Positions 19,633 to 28,444 of a DNA stretch of 64,000 nt are shown piece by piece. Under the pieces are notes generated by a model. It was not told the DNA's origin. It worked only from the letters and a program-made list of their open reading frames with translations, and ran no database searches. Position 1 is the first letter of the stretch, and every line of letters begins with the position of its first letter. This stretch comes from Bacteroidetes bacterium UBA6221 (GTDB lineage: Bacteria > Bacteroidota > Bacteroidia > Chitinophagales > Chitinophagaceae). Location of the stretch: NCBI GenBank assembly GCA_002421685.1, contig DISB01000018.1:486653-550652 (forward strand), written 5' to 3'. The translations under genes and the position numbers were made by a program.

Positions 19633-20775
19633 TTATTGAGCAGGGGTATTCAGCACTTCGGCAAGTTTGGCGGTCAATTCTGGGCCACGCAGGTTGCTGG
19701 CAATGATTACGCCGTTAGGATCTACCAGGAAGTTGGCGGGAATGCCATTTACCTGGTAGTCCCTTGCTGCCACCGACTGCCATCCTTTCAGGTCGCTGAT
19801 ATGCGTCCATGTCAGGTTATCCTTTTTTATGGCCTGTAGCCATTTGTCTTTGTCCTCGTCCAGCGATACGCCCAGTATCGTGAAGTTCTTTCCTTTGAAC
19901 TCGTTAAAGGCTTTTACCACGTTCGGGTTTTCCTGCCTGCAGGGGCCGCACCACGATGCCCAGAAGTCTATCAATACGTATTTGCCCCTGAAAGAAGAAA
20001 GTGTCACCTGTTTGCCGTCTGGTGTAGGTAGTGATATCTCGGGAGCCGCCGCACCAACGCCTGGCCCTTGCGGCACCTGCCTTTGCTGGTTGATGCTTGC
20101 CATCATTTGCTCATATTTGGCGGTGAAATCTGTCGCCAGTTTCGAATCGGGGAAGCGGGACGGTAAGCTTTGTACAAAAGCCTCAAGAAAGGGGCTCTCA
20201 GCCTGTGGGTTCAGTATCTGGGCGGCAAATATCGCATTGGGCAGGTATTTAGTTGTATCGGCATATTGCTCTATATACCTTGTCAGCGATGCATTCATAT
20301 CTTTCATAGAGGCCATGGCCGACGCGAGTTTTTCTTCATCGCCGCCCCGACGCAGTGTGTCCACCACTATCTGCATCTCCGTAAGGTCGCGCATGTGCTC
20401 CCGCATGATCAATAGCAGTCTCTTCAGGCTTTCAGACCCTGCCGAGCCGGTTACTTCGTAATTCTCAATATTATCCCAGTTGGCGGTTACTTTCACATTA
20501 CCCTCGTCAACAGACAATAATATATACCGGCTTTCCGGGAACCTCAACCGGTACAGCCTGGGCTCCGGTGCAGTGCCCGAAAGCTCGAATTTGCCGTCTG
20601 CACCTACATGCACGGAGTCTATTACCACCAGGCTTTCAATAGCCAGTTCCTCCAGGTACACATCGGCTTCCGGCATACCGGTTATATCGCCCATTACTGT
20701 GAACTTATTAGTCCCACTGTTGCACGCTGCAAATACAGCAAATACAGGCAACAACCATACATATTTTAAACGCAT
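19633..20775 (-). CDS. TlpA-like thiol-disulfide oxidoreductase lipoprotein
   Basis: 380 residues from ATG 20775. The lipoprotein signal is RLKYVWLLPVFAVFAACNSG. A DUF4369-like N-terminal domain (FTVMGDITGMPEADVYLEEL) is followed by a helical linker and a thioredoxin/AhpC-TSA domain with DFWASWCGPCRQENPNV, whose WCGPC holds the redox-active cysteines, and a cis-Pro region GIPANFLVDPNG. It probably reduces disulfides in the periplasm. The frame continues to 20799, but a perfect -7 element (20797-20804) overlaps that codon, so the downstream ATG is the start. Confidence 0.92.
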   Translation of the reverse strand: MRLKYVWLLPVFAVFAACNSGTNKFTVMGDITGMPEADVYLEELAIESLVVIDSVHVGADGKFELSGTAPEPRLYRLRFPESRYILLSVDEGNVKVTANWDNIENYEVTGSAGSESLKRLLLIMREHMRDLTEMQIVVDTLRRGGDEEKLASAMASMKDMNASLTRYIEQYADTTKYLPNAIFAAQILNPQAESPFLEAFVQSLPSRFPDSKLATDFTAKYEQMMASINQQRQVPQGPGVGAAAPEISLPTPDGKQVTLSSFRGKYVLIDFWASWCGPCRQENPNVVKAFNEFKGKNFTILGVSLDEDKDKWLQAIKKDNLTWTHISDLKGWQSVAARDYQVNGIPANFLVDPNGVIIASNLRGPELTAKLAEVLNTPAQ

Positions 20776-20796
20776 CTGTTCAGATTTTTCAGCGCA

Positions 20797-20804
20797 CAAA
20801 CCTA
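20797..20804 (-). promoter_or_regulatory. -7 promoter element of the TlpA-like gene
   Basis: TAGGTTTG on the minus strand matches the Bacteroidota -7 consensus TAnnTTTG. It lies about 20 bp upstream of ATG 20775. No clear TTTG is seen at -33. Its position decides the start codon choice for the TlpA-like gene. Confidence 0.55.
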
Positions 20805-20933
20805 ATTAATAATTTGCTCTTTATGCCTCCATGGTCACTCATTTTACATAAACAGGAATTTTTTGGCCAAAACCTATCTTAATGACAATACTCTGACACA
20901 TGATGAGTTTTTCTGCTGGATATTTGTACCGTA

Positions 20934-21920
20934 ATGAAAATGAAAGGTTTACTGGGCTTATACACTGTATTTGCTGCCTTATTGTTTGCCTCGTGCCAGA
21001 AAGAAGACAAGCCTGTGCCCCTCCCTGCCCAGGGCGATACTGAATATTCTGTTGTAGAAATGGGTGAAGAATATACCAACCAGGTGTTCTTTGACCTGGA
21101 AACCGGCAGGGTAGTGCACATGAGCGAGGTTAATAGCTGGCACCTTGCTTTTGAGACATCTGTAGAGGGATTTCATATTTTCCAGAACGGCGCCTATGAC
21201 GTGCTCATATACAATACTCACGAAACGGATTTTACCAAAGTAACATCAGCGCCGGCAACTACCAGCGCCGAATGGAAATACGACGCGTCCTGCGGCTTAC
21301 CCGACTCTACAGCCTTTGGCGACTGGCGGTCTAAAAATGAAATTTATATAGTAAAACTAAACCCTACATACGACCCCAATAACCTGAAAAAAATGAGGCT
21401 GGTAGCTGTTAGCAGCAAAGAATACGTGATGGAGTACGCAGACCTCGAAGAGAATATCACGCATACTATCAGGATACCCAAAGATGAAAACTATAATTAT
21501 TCCTACTTTACTTTTGCAGATGGTGGCAAAATAGTTCAGCCAGATCCACCCAAGAATACATGGGATATCGTATTTACCCGTTACCGGATAGTGTACTACG
21601 ACCTGGGGGGGATCACTTACGGTGTGAGCGGTGTATTGCTGAACCCATATAACACTACGGCAGCTGTAGATTCAACCACGCCATTTGTAGACCTGGTAGG
21701 GGAAAAAATATTTGAATTACAGTACACCAATCATCGCGATGTGATAGGCTACGACTGGAAAGAATATAGCTTCGCTACTGAGCGCTATAAAATATTCCCA
21801 AACAAAAATTACGTGATAAAGAACAGGAATGACCAGTACTGGAAAATGCATTTCCTGGACTTTTACAACAAGCAGGGGGTAAAGGGTAGTCCGTCGTTCG
21901 AGTTCCAGCGCGTATATTAA
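20934..21920 (+). CDS. HmuY-like family lipoprotein
   Basis: 328 residues (ATG 20940 also possible). The lipoprotein signal is GLLGLYTVFAALLFASCQKED. The mature protein resembles the HmuY family, named after the haem-binding lipoprotein of Porphyromonas: EYTNQVFFDLETGRVV, NSWHLAFETSVEGFHIFQNG, and a second half with NTWDIVFTRYRIVYYD. No TonB receptor is adjacent and the haem-ligating His residues cannot be confirmed, so haem binding is only a family-level suggestion. GATATTTG about 10 bp upstream resembles a -7 element. Confidence 0.7.
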   Translation: MKMKGLLGLYTVFAALLFASCQKEDKPVPLPAQGDTEYSVVEMGEEYTNQVFFDLETGRVVHMSEVNSWHLAFETSVEGFHIFQNGAYDVLIYNTHETDFTKVTSAPATTSAEWKYDASCGLPDSTAFGDWRSKNEIYIVKLNPTYDPNNLKKMRLVAVSSKEYVMEYADLEENITHTIRIPKDENYNYSYFTFADGGKIVQPDPPKNTWDIVFTRYRIVYYDLGGITYGVSGVLLNPYNTTAAVDSTTPFVDLVGEKIFELQYTNHRDVIGYDWKEYSFATERYKIFPNKNYVIKNRNDQYWKMHFLDFYNKQGVKGSPSFEFQRVY

Positions 21921-21924
21921 CGGG

Positions 21925-22602
21925 TCACAGTTCAGGCGTATATATCCCCAGGCGTATAGCCTCTATCACTATGCCTACGATGTTTTTTGCACCCATCTTT
22001 TCCAGTATTTTCATCCGGTATCCCTCTACCGTGCGTGTGCTCAGGAAAAGTTTTTCCCCGATTTGCTTATTGGTGTATTCCTGACATATAAGCCGGATTA
22101 TCTCTTTTTCCTTTTCTGAAAATTCAGCTTCCTTTTGCTGTTTTTGCATATTGTACCTGCTGTATGCTAACAGCTTGGTCAGTTTGCCCGACGTATTTTT
22201 ACAGTAATAAGGTTTGTTCTGGTTTACGGTGTGTATCGCTTCTATTACCTCCGATTTGTCTGCGTTTTTTAACAAGTAGCCAATGGCGCCTGCTTCAAAC
22301 ATCTCCAATATCAGTTCTTCGTCATCGTACATAGACAGGGCTATGACCTTGATGGCCGGGTAATTCTGCATGATGAATTTTGTTGCTTCTACGCCATCTG
22401 TTATCGGCATTTTTATATCGGTTACTACTACGTCGGGCTGCTGTTTTTTAATCAGGTTGATAAGCTCCCGGCCATCCCAGGCTTCACCGGTGAGGTTGAT
22501 GCCTTCCGCTGAGTTGAGCATGAGTTTCAGCCCGTCCCTGAACAACTCATGATCGTCTGCAATGACAACATTGATGGGAATACTATTTGACGTTCTCTGC
22601 AT
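21925..22602 (-). CDS. NarL/LuxR-family response regulator
   Basis: 225 residues. The receiver domain has the acidic pocket VVIADDHELFRDG, the phosphorylatable Asp in VVVTDIKMPITDG, and the Lys in YLLKNADKSE. The C-terminal LuxR-type HTH is FSEKEKEIIRLICQEYTNKQIGEKLFLSTRTVEGYRMKI. It overlaps the histidine kinase gene by 20 bp, so the two form a cognate pair. Target genes unknown. Confidence 0.94.
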   Translation of the reverse strand: MQRTSNSIPINVVIADDHELFRDGLKLMLNSAEGINLTGEAWDGRELINLIKKQQPDVVVTDIKMPITDGVEATKFIMQNYPAIKVIALSMYDDEELILEMFEAGAIGYLLKNADKSEVIEAIHTVNQNKPYYCKNTSGKLTKLLAYSRYNMQKQQKEAEFSEKEKEIIRLICQEYTNKQIGEKLFLSTRTVEGYRMKILEKMGAKNIVGIVIEAIRLGIYTPEL

Positions 22603-23353
22603 AAGCTTCTGCTAGCGGTATTTCAATAACGTATTGTGAACCATAATCGGGCAAAGACCTGAAATTGAACCGGGCATTTAGTATCTCCGCCCTGCTCTGC
22701 AGGTTAGACAGGCCCAGCCCGTTACTCAATTCAATATATTCGTCATAATCAAAACCTTTGCCGTTGTCAGCCGTTAGCAACACCAGTTTGTTTGTGTTTT
22801 TTTGCAGGGTAATTATCAGCTGTGTTGCGTCCGCATGTTTGATGGTGTTGTGTATGATCTCCTGCACGATGCGGTAGATATTTACGCTGGTCTCTATGGG
22901 CAGTTCGATATCCCCGCCCACAAAGGTTATTTGCAGCACATTTGTCTCGCTCAGCTTGCTGATGTATTCCTGCACTGCTCTCACCAGCCCTTTTCTTACA
23001 AGCGTGTTAGGCAGCAGGTTGTAAGATATTTCCCTGGTCTTGGCTATAGCGTCGTCAATATGTTTGTTGGCGAAGGCGATTATCTTTTTATCAGCTTCGG
23101 TCTGGTGTTGCAGGTGGTTTATTTGTATACGCACCGCCGACAGGATGGGCCCCAGTTCGTCATGCAGGTCTGTGGCTATTCTTTTTCTCTCTTTTTCCAG
23201 TGTGTTTATCTCCGCGCGTATCCTCATTTTGTTCAGCCTCGCATTGCGCCGCTGGTGCCGTATCATAGTGGCTATGAATACCACAATGATAATGCCCAAC
23301 CCTATGGCCGCCACTATTAAAGCTGAATAAAACTGCTCTTCGGAGGTACGCAT
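22583..23353 (-). CDS. Sensor histidine kinase (HisKA_3 / NarX-like)
   Basis: 256 residues. One N-terminal membrane helix (ALIVAAIGLGIIIVVFIATMI) is followed directly by a dimerisation domain with the phospho-acceptor His in RKRIATDLHDELGPILSAV. The HATPase domain has the N box VQEIIHNTIKHADA and the G box ADNGKGFDYDE...SNGLGLSNL. It lacks any extracytoplasmic or PAS sensor domain, so sensing may come from the membrane protein encoded just upstream, which overlaps it by 37 bp. Confidence 0.93.
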   Translation of the reverse strand: MRTSEEQFYSALIVAAIGLGIIIVVFIATMIRHQRRNARLNKMRIRAEINTLEKERKRIATDLHDELGPILSAVRIQINHLQHQTEADKKIIAFANKHIDDAIAKTREISYNLLPNTLVRKGLVRAVQEYISKLSETNVLQITFVGGDIELPIETSVNIYRIVQEIIHNTIKHADATQLIITLQKNTNKLVLLTADNGKGFDYDEYIELSNGLGLSNLQSRAEILNARFNFRSLPDYGSQYVIEIPLAEAYAENVK

Positions 23354-23958
23354 ATCAGTGCGATTGTCAACAAAATATTATACCCGACGTTCAGGTAAGA
23401 TTCTATGACAAAAATATTATTTTTTATGGCGCTGAGCGGGGCATAATGATAAAATATCTCCGTCAGCACTTTGTACGAGAAGAAAATGATTATTGCAATT
23501 GCGATAATGAATACCGGGTTGGTGAAAATCCTGCTCCGGTCGTTTACTACCAGCCAGCTTAGCTGGTTGATGGCCAGCAGCACCAGTGCCAGCGAATATG
23601 CCACCTGGAAAGCCGGGCTGAATACCGCTATCCTTCCCAGTATAATATTCTCAGCCACCCATAGAGCGCTCATGCCGCCCATCAGCAACCTGTACACCCA
23701 TTTTATGCGCAGTATGTTTTTCCAGTTGCGAAACTGCCAGGTCAGCAACAGAAATTCGCAGAGGAAATAGATATTGGTGGGCACCGCATTACTGGTGTGG
23801 TAAAAAAAAAGGTAACAAGTTATTTCGTTAGCCAATCCCAGCAACAATAGGTATATGAGGGGGTGGTAAGACGCAGGTATCTTCCTGTATCTTACCACCC
23901 CGGTTATGGCCGGCGCCAGTATGCTTAAGCTTAATAAGAATGCCTGGTACTTATTCAT
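23317..23958 (-). CDS. Multi-pass membrane protein upstream of the histidine kinase
   Basis: 213 residues with about six hydrophobic segments: AFLLSLSILAPAITGVV, LIYLLLLGLANEITCYLFFY, IYFLCEFLLLTW, LLMGGMSALWVAENIILG, AYSLALVLLAINQLSWLVV and FIIAIAIIIFFSYKV. No known domain recognised. The long overlap with the kinase gene (37 bp) and the lack of a sensor domain in the kinase suggest that it is the sensory or signal-relay partner. This is inference from gene order. Confidence 0.75.
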   Translation of the reverse strand: MNKYQAFLLSLSILAPAITGVVRYRKIPASYHPLIYLLLLGLANEITCYLFFYHTSNAVPTNIYFLCEFLLLTWQFRNWKNILRIKWVYRLLMGGMSALWVAENIILGRIAVFSPAFQVAYSLALVLLAINQLSWLVVNDRSRIFTNPVFIIAIAIIIFFSYKVLTEIFYHYAPLSAIKNNIFVIESYLNVGYNILLTIALICVPPKSSFIQL

Positions 23959-23976
23959 AGGGGTATTTTGTCCTTT

Positions 23977-24468
23977 CTATGGCCACCGCTGCCCGGCTTC
24001 AAACACCATATCATCTGCGGTAACCCTGTATCCCGGGGTTTCATTGCTGCGTTGTATAACGTCTTTGCCTTGTCCGTCCACCCCGGTCAATACAAAACGC
24101 ACCTGGCTCTGGTTGTCCATGGCCATATATATCCTGAAACCTACCACATCGTCCTGGCACAATATAGAGTCTATGGTTTTCAGGTTAAATGTTTCATGAA
24201 CCGGCAAAACATTCGGGCTGCCTTCTACTGCGGCTGCCAGCAGCGTTTCACGCACGGCCCCGAAGTTGTTGATCATCGTCGTGGCCTCGTCCAGTGTTAT
24301 CCTGTGGTTGATGGCATTCAGCGTAGTGCTGAAAGGCGTTGGCGCTGGCTTATTGTCAATGCATTTGGTGCAGGTGTCACCACCCCCGGTCGTGCAGGAT
24401 GCGAATACTGACAGTGCCACGATAGCTGTTGCTGTAATAATGTTGTTCTTTAAAGAAACTTGGTACAT
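23977..24468 (-). CDS. Small lipoprotein, first gene of the two-component operon
   Basis: 163 residues. The lipoprotein signal is IITATAIVALSVFASC. The mature part starts with a Cys/Gly-rich stretch (TTGGGDTCTKC) and contains VGFRIYMAMDNQSQVRFVLTGVDGQGKDV. No family recognised. It lies 18 bp upstream of the membrane protein gene, so it is probably the first gene of a four-gene operon ending in the response regulator. Confidence 0.7.
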   Translation of the reverse strand: MYQVSLKNNIITATAIVALSVFASCTTGGGDTCTKCIDNKPAPTPFSTTLNAINHRITLDEATTMINNFGAVRETLLAAAVEGSPNVLPVHETFNLKTIDSILCQDDVVGFRIYMAMDNQSQVRFVLTGVDGQGKDVIQRSNETPGYRVTADDMVFEAGQRWP

Positions 24469-24490
24469 AATAATGCTGATTAGTGCAGGG

Positions 24491-24498
24491 CAAATCTA
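24491..24498 (-). promoter_or_regulatory. -7 element of the four-gene two-component operon
   Basis: TAGATTTG on the minus strand matches TAnnTTTG, about 23 bp upstream of the lipoprotein start at 24468. No clear -33 TTTG is visible. Confidence 0.45.
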
Positions 24499-24578
24499 TA
24501 TGTGGGTGCCGGTGTTTTTATACGTAGTTCTACGCATTTTTTTTCCGTAACCCGTACCCGATTATTCAGTACCAACGC

Positions 24579-24611
24579 TTGCAGACCGGCCTTACCGCCG
24601 CAATAGCTTTG
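24579..24611 (+). promoter_or_regulatory. Bacteroidota-type promoter of the duplicated-domain protein gene
   Basis: CTTG at 24578-24581 (partial -33 element) and TAGCTTTG at 24604-24611 (perfect -7 element TAnnTTTG) are spaced about 22 bp apart. Transcription would start near 24618, about 60 bp before the ATG at 24681. Confidence 0.55.
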
Positions 24612-24680
24612 CACTTACGCTTTTACATATAGCGGGGAAAGAAAAAAATTATTCACAAAACTGTTTTAAAAACCATTGTT

Positions 24681-26897
24681 ATGGCAACGATCAAGAGAAC
24701 AAGCGCCGCGGCCGTTTCGGCTACCACGGAAAGCCTGAAAGTGCAGCCCGAGCGCGAGCACATGCAGCTATACATGCTGCAAAATCCCAACTATTTTGGG
24801 ACGATGTCTAAGAAGCACCCCTTGGCGGGACAGTTCAAGGCTGTAAAGGCCATCCAAGGCAATACTACTTATGAACAAATTACCTGCGTGGGTTACAATC
24901 CGCAGATGAAATCGGTGACAGCCATCGTTAAGATGAACCAGAACGGAGGTTACAGCGGGGGGCCTTGCACCGCGGGCAGCAAGGAGTATGTACGCTTTTA
25001 CATCGATTATGAGCGCAACGGCAACTGGAAAGACCTGGGTATGGTGAGTTTCGACGCGCACGATTTCAATCATACCAGCAACAATCCCCTTTGTTATGCC
25101 GTCAACCTGGCTTTCAACCCCGAATTGACGCGCTGCTGCGACGATAAGCCCGTACTGCCACTGGTAAGGGCAATTCTCTCGTGGAGCGCTGCGCCTACCG
25201 CTGACGACCCTGATTACATACCTGTATGGGGCAACGTGTTGGATGTAAATATCCAACTGCAACCGAAACAGAGCTGGATATGCTGGTTGAAACTCAACCT
25301 GAAAGACATAGGCCTGGAATTGAAGCCTGAGCAATTGAAATTGTTTGCTGAAAAGACTCCCGAAATACCGGAGGTGTTGAACCTGCAGACAGAGGAGGTA
25401 GAGCTGGGTGTATTGGCTAAGATGTATAAAAAAGAAGTGGAAGAAGAGCGTATCGGCTTTACCACCGTATCCAAGGCCCTCACTGCCGGTGTACAGTCTT
25501 TTGAACTGGCCACCAGCCTGAAAGACGCAGGCCTGAATATCAGCAAAGTCATCGACTTTGTACTGGCGCCAAAATTCAATACCACTTATGAAGAAGTGAA
25601 ATGCGTTGGCCTCGACCGTAATACCAGCCGGTTGTACGCCACCGTACTGTTGAAAAAGCCTTCGGGATATGCCGGCAATCTCTGTAACAAAGGCAGCCGT
25701 GAATATGTGGCCTTTTATATGGACTTTGGCAGCGGCTGGGAGCACATGGGCACAACTTCGGTAGAAGTGCACGATGTAAACCCAGTGCCGAACGGTGGAT
25801 TGTCTTACCATGTAGAACTGCCGGTAAACCTTACTCCTTACCAGAAGATAAAATGCAGCGAGACATATTTTGCCAGGGTCAAAGCTATACTCTCCTGGAA
25901 CTTGTACCCGCCTGATAACCAGCCAAACTGGATAGCTCCATGGGGCGATTGGGAACAGGCATGGGTTGAGATACGCCACCGTGGAGTCATATTGACCGGC
26001 AAAACCCCCATCATAACTGCCATTGGCAACATACCTGCCAAGAAGGTAAATACTGTTACCGGCATGGTAGATAAAACACTGGATGCGCCGGATGCTTCAG
26101 TGGATGGCTACGACGGTTTCTCTTTCAATGGCGTTGTGCCGCTTACCGGACTCGTGCCTGAACACCCGGATTCAAATGATATCCCGGCTTCACAACTGAA
26201 GTACAGGATTATGCTGAAACGTGCAGGGGAACCCGACAGCAGCTTCGCAGCGGTAACCACTCCGTTCAAGGTGTTGAAAAATGTGATTTCGGGCGGTATC
26301 CTTACACAATCGGTTGAAACACAAACAGTAGATGCCGGTGGCTATTACAACTACCTGGTAGACTATAACGCTCCCAAGATAGTAACCGTGCATGGAGACC
26401 TGTTTGGCGTGCTTTCAATAGCAGATGCCGGTGTGTACGAATTCTATGTGGAAACGTCTGAAGGTTATATCAGCTCGCGCCACCGCATCAAAATAGACAA
26501 GCATCCGCCTAAAAATGTAGAGATAAATGTGAATGGCTCTGAGGATTGCGGCACGCTGAAAAAAGGTACGGACATCACCGGTACATACAAGCTGGCCGAT
26601 GATGAGAACAACTGCCACAGCGTAGCCTTCGAGTTCATCACGTTGCGCCCCGGAGACAGTACCACGTTCAAGGTAGATGGAATAGTACGCAGCTTTGGCG
26701 CACAGGTACTGGTACCGGCAGTAGGTAAAACAGGCTCATGGTCTATGACTACCAACAACGTGCGCAAGTGCGGCTACAACATCAGGCTTTGGGCTTATGA
26801 CAAGACACTGTACTGCTATGCATTCGTTTCATATGCATACTCATTCTACCAGCAGCGCAGTGTAGCTACTATCGGCTTCTGTCTGAACGAAGCATAA
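24681..26897 (+). CDS. Unrecognised 738-residue protein with an internal domain duplication
   Basis: No family recognised. A region near residues 55-185 is repeated near 290-435: TTYEQITCVGYNPQMKSV matches TTYEEVKCVGLDRNTSRL, GGYSGGPCTAGSKEYVRFYID matches SGYAGNLCNKGSREYVAFYMD, and AILSWSAAPTADDP matches AILSWNLYPPDNQP. Both copies keep paired Cys. The C-terminal third (GILTQSVETQTVDAGGYYNY onwards) looks like Ig-like beta-sandwich repeats and has several Cys. There is no signal peptide or sorting domain, which is odd for such a protein. It has its own promoter and terminator and precedes a secreted cysteine peptidase. Confidence 0.75.
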   Translation: MATIKRTSAAAVSATTESLKVQPEREHMQLYMLQNPNYFGTMSKKHPLAGQFKAVKAIQGNTTYEQITCVGYNPQMKSVTAIVKMNQNGGYSGGPCTAGSKEYVRFYIDYERNGNWKDLGMVSFDAHDFNHTSNNPLCYAVNLAFNPELTRCCDDKPVLPLVRAILSWSAAPTADDPDYIPVWGNVLDVNIQLQPKQSWICWLKLNLKDIGLELKPEQLKLFAEKTPEIPEVLNLQTEEVELGVLAKMYKKEVEEERIGFTTVSKALTAGVQSFELATSLKDAGLNISKVIDFVLAPKFNTTYEEVKCVGLDRNTSRLYATVLLKKPSGYAGNLCNKGSREYVAFYMDFGSGWEHMGTTSVEVHDVNPVPNGGLSYHVELPVNLTPYQKIKCSETYFARVKAILSWNLYPPDNQPNWIAPWGDWEQAWVEIRHRGVILTGKTPIITAIGNIPAKKVNTVTGMVDKTLDAPDASVDGYDGFSFNGVVPLTGLVPEHPDSNDIPASQLKYRIMLKRAGEPDSSFAAVTTPFKVLKNVISGGILTQSVETQTVDAGGYYNYLVDYNAPKIVTVHGDLFGVLSIADAGVYEFYVETSEGYISSRHRIKIDKHPPKNVEINVNGSEDCGTLKKGTDITGTYKLADDENNCHSVAFEFITLRPGDSTTFKVDGIVRSFGAQVLVPAVGKTGSWSMTTNNVRKCGYNIRLWAYDKTLYCYAFVSYAYSFYQQRSVATIGFCLNEA

Positions 26898-26905
26898 ACA
26901 AAAAC

Positions 26906-26943
26906 GGTTAAGCCCGGGTCACAGCGGGCTTAACCTTCCTTTT
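26906..26943 (+). terminator. Rho-independent terminator after the duplicated-domain gene
   Basis: An 11-bp perfect stem, GGTTAAGCCCG (26906-26916) and CGGGCTTAACC (26925-26935), is followed by the T-rich TTCCTTTTC. Confidence 0.85.
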
Positions 26944-26992
26944 CAAATTCATTTATCAATCCGTTTTTTAATCTACACTAAAACACATACGT

Positions 26993-27589
26993 ATGAAAAA
27001 AACAACATCATGGAAGTGGTTATCCCTGGCCGGGGTCGCGCTTCTGCTCATCAGTTCTTGCTGCAAACCCGAAATAAGCGGGAACGTGGCAAATACATTG
27101 CGGCCGCAGGAAACTAACAACTGGTGCTGGGCCGCCACCACGCAAATGCTCGCGGCATCGCAGGGTGTATCGGTAACACAATGCTCGCTGGCCAACCAGC
27201 GTTTTAGCCGCAACGACTGCTGCAATCCCGCTTCAGATGCCGGCAGTTGTCCGAAAAACGCGTTGTGCAACAAACCAGGATGGGTGATGCTTACCGAGTG
27301 TGGCCTTACCTTCAACGAAACCACTACCGCTATGAGCTGGGCAGACCTGCGCAAGCAGATATATTGCACCAAAAAACCAATGGGGTACGCCTATGGCACA
27401 CCCGGCGTGGTGGGGCATGTTGTGGTGATAAAGGGGTATATTACATTGGGCGGCACCGACTATGTTGTGCTCAACGATCCCTGGTCGCCCTGCAATGGCG
27501 AGGAGCGCATTATTACCTACGCGCAATACGCCGACCCCGCAGGTACGGCTACGCACTGGAGGACCTGGTATAACGTTAAGAAACCATAG
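26993..27589 (+). CDS. Papain-like cysteine peptidase lipoprotein
   Basis: 198 residues. The lipoprotein signal ends in LLISSCC. The catalytic Cys lies in RPQETNNWCWAATTQMLA, the opening typical of papain-like C39/C70-type peptidases. The His is in GHVVVIKGYI and the Asn/Asp in YVVLNDPWSPCNGE. A Cys-rich insert (NDCCNPASDAGSCPKNALC) suggests disulfides and a periplasmic or surface location. The substrate is unknown. It sits between the duplicated-domain protein and another lipoprotein gene 27 bp downstream, a possible effector-like or self-processing cluster. Confidence 0.85.
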   Translation: MKKTTSWKWLSLAGVALLLISSCCKPEISGNVANTLRPQETNNWCWAATTQMLAASQGVSVTQCSLANQRFSRNDCCNPASDAGSCPKNALCNKPGWVMLTECGLTFNETTTAMSWADLRKQIYCTKKPMGYAYGTPGVVGHVVVIKGYITLGGTDYVVLNDPWSPCNGEERIITYAQYADPAGTATHWRTWYNVKKP

Positions 27590-27616
27590 TTTATAATTCT
27601 AAAAAAACATTTAGTT

Positions 27617-28294
27617 ATGCAACATTTTAAATTATTAGCGCCGGTCCTTCTGATAATGTTCACGGCAATAGCTTGCAGCAATATGAAAAACGACAACAAC
27701 TCCGATGGTAAAAATGGAGGCGAAGAAAAAAAATTCTCCACAGTTACCGAAGCCGCTGTAGCAGCTAAGGAAGATATGCTGAAAGCAATGGAAACGGTTG
27801 ACTTCGGTATCAGCGCCGACAAGCTGAAAAACGCCGCCCCCGGCGCCCCGGTATATAAGTATGAGCTGGACTGGAACGCCCTGCTGCAGGCAGACACGGC
27901 CGCCCAGCCCGAGAATATGGCTGCACATGGCAGCGTTACCCTGGTGCCGCTCATCAACAATGGCGAAGTTGTGACCATTGTATCACTCAGGGATGCAGAC
28001 GGGCAGTTTGGCATTGGTGGTATGGGCGACAAGCAAGTATCCAATGAACTGGATATGGTGCGCCGTGCCGACTCTGCCGGTATGCAAGGCGAAATAAGCA
28101 TCTATGACGTGCCCAACCTGCAGGCTACCATTTACACCGTCAAGGGTACCAACAGGTATTACACTTCTTACAATAACAACTCCATACGCCGCCCTATGAG
28201 CGCCCCGGAACTGGTAAAGGTGCTGAGAGCTGATGCTATGATATTTGAAAAGACATATAGGGACGAACTGAAGAAAGGTGATTTGGTGAAATAA
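27617..28294 (+). CDS. Unrecognised lipoprotein downstream of the cysteine peptidase
   Basis: 225 residues. The lipoprotein signal is LLAPVLLIMFTAIACSN, followed by a polar charged linker (MKNDNNSDGKNGGEEKK) and a compact domain containing VYKYELDWNALLQADTA, GSVTLVPLINNGEVVTIVSLRDADG and IYDVPNLQATIYTVKGTNRYYT. No family recognised. It lies 27 bp after the peptidase gene, so it is probably co-transcribed, and could be its inhibitor, chaperone or substrate. Confidence 0.72.
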   Translation: MQHFKLLAPVLLIMFTAIACSNMKNDNNSDGKNGGEEKKFSTVTEAAVAAKEDMLKAMETVDFGISADKLKNAAPGAPVYKYELDWNALLQADTAAQPENMAAHGSVTLVPLINNGEVVTIVSLRDADGQFGIGGMGDKQVSNELDMVRRADSAGMQGEISIYDVPNLQATIYTVKGTNRYYTSYNNNSIRRPMSAPELVKVLRADAMIFEKTYRDELKKGDLVK

Positions 28295-28318
28295 GTAGAA
28301 ATAAGGATGATTTAGTGT

Positions 28319-28363
28319 AAGGCCGGCCTGTGTAAATATTTTACCGGGCTGGCTTTCTTTTTT
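28319..28363 (+). terminator. Rho-independent terminator of the peptidase-lipoprotein operon
   Basis: An imperfect stem with wobble pairs between AAGGCCGGCCTG (28319-28330) and the GGGCTGGCTTTC side (28346-28357), followed by a T-rich run to 28363. Confidence 0.7.
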
Positions 28364-28444
28364 ATGGGGAATAAACTTTATACCGGAATATACATATAGT
28401 CCGGTGATAATATAAGTGTAATGTATAGCGCGGTGTACAACCCC

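Noticed and set aside
24768..25979. Minus-strand ORF of 403 residues
   Set aside because: It runs antisense to the 738-residue gene, has no coherent domain, and the plus frame has promoter, terminator and a duplicated domain.
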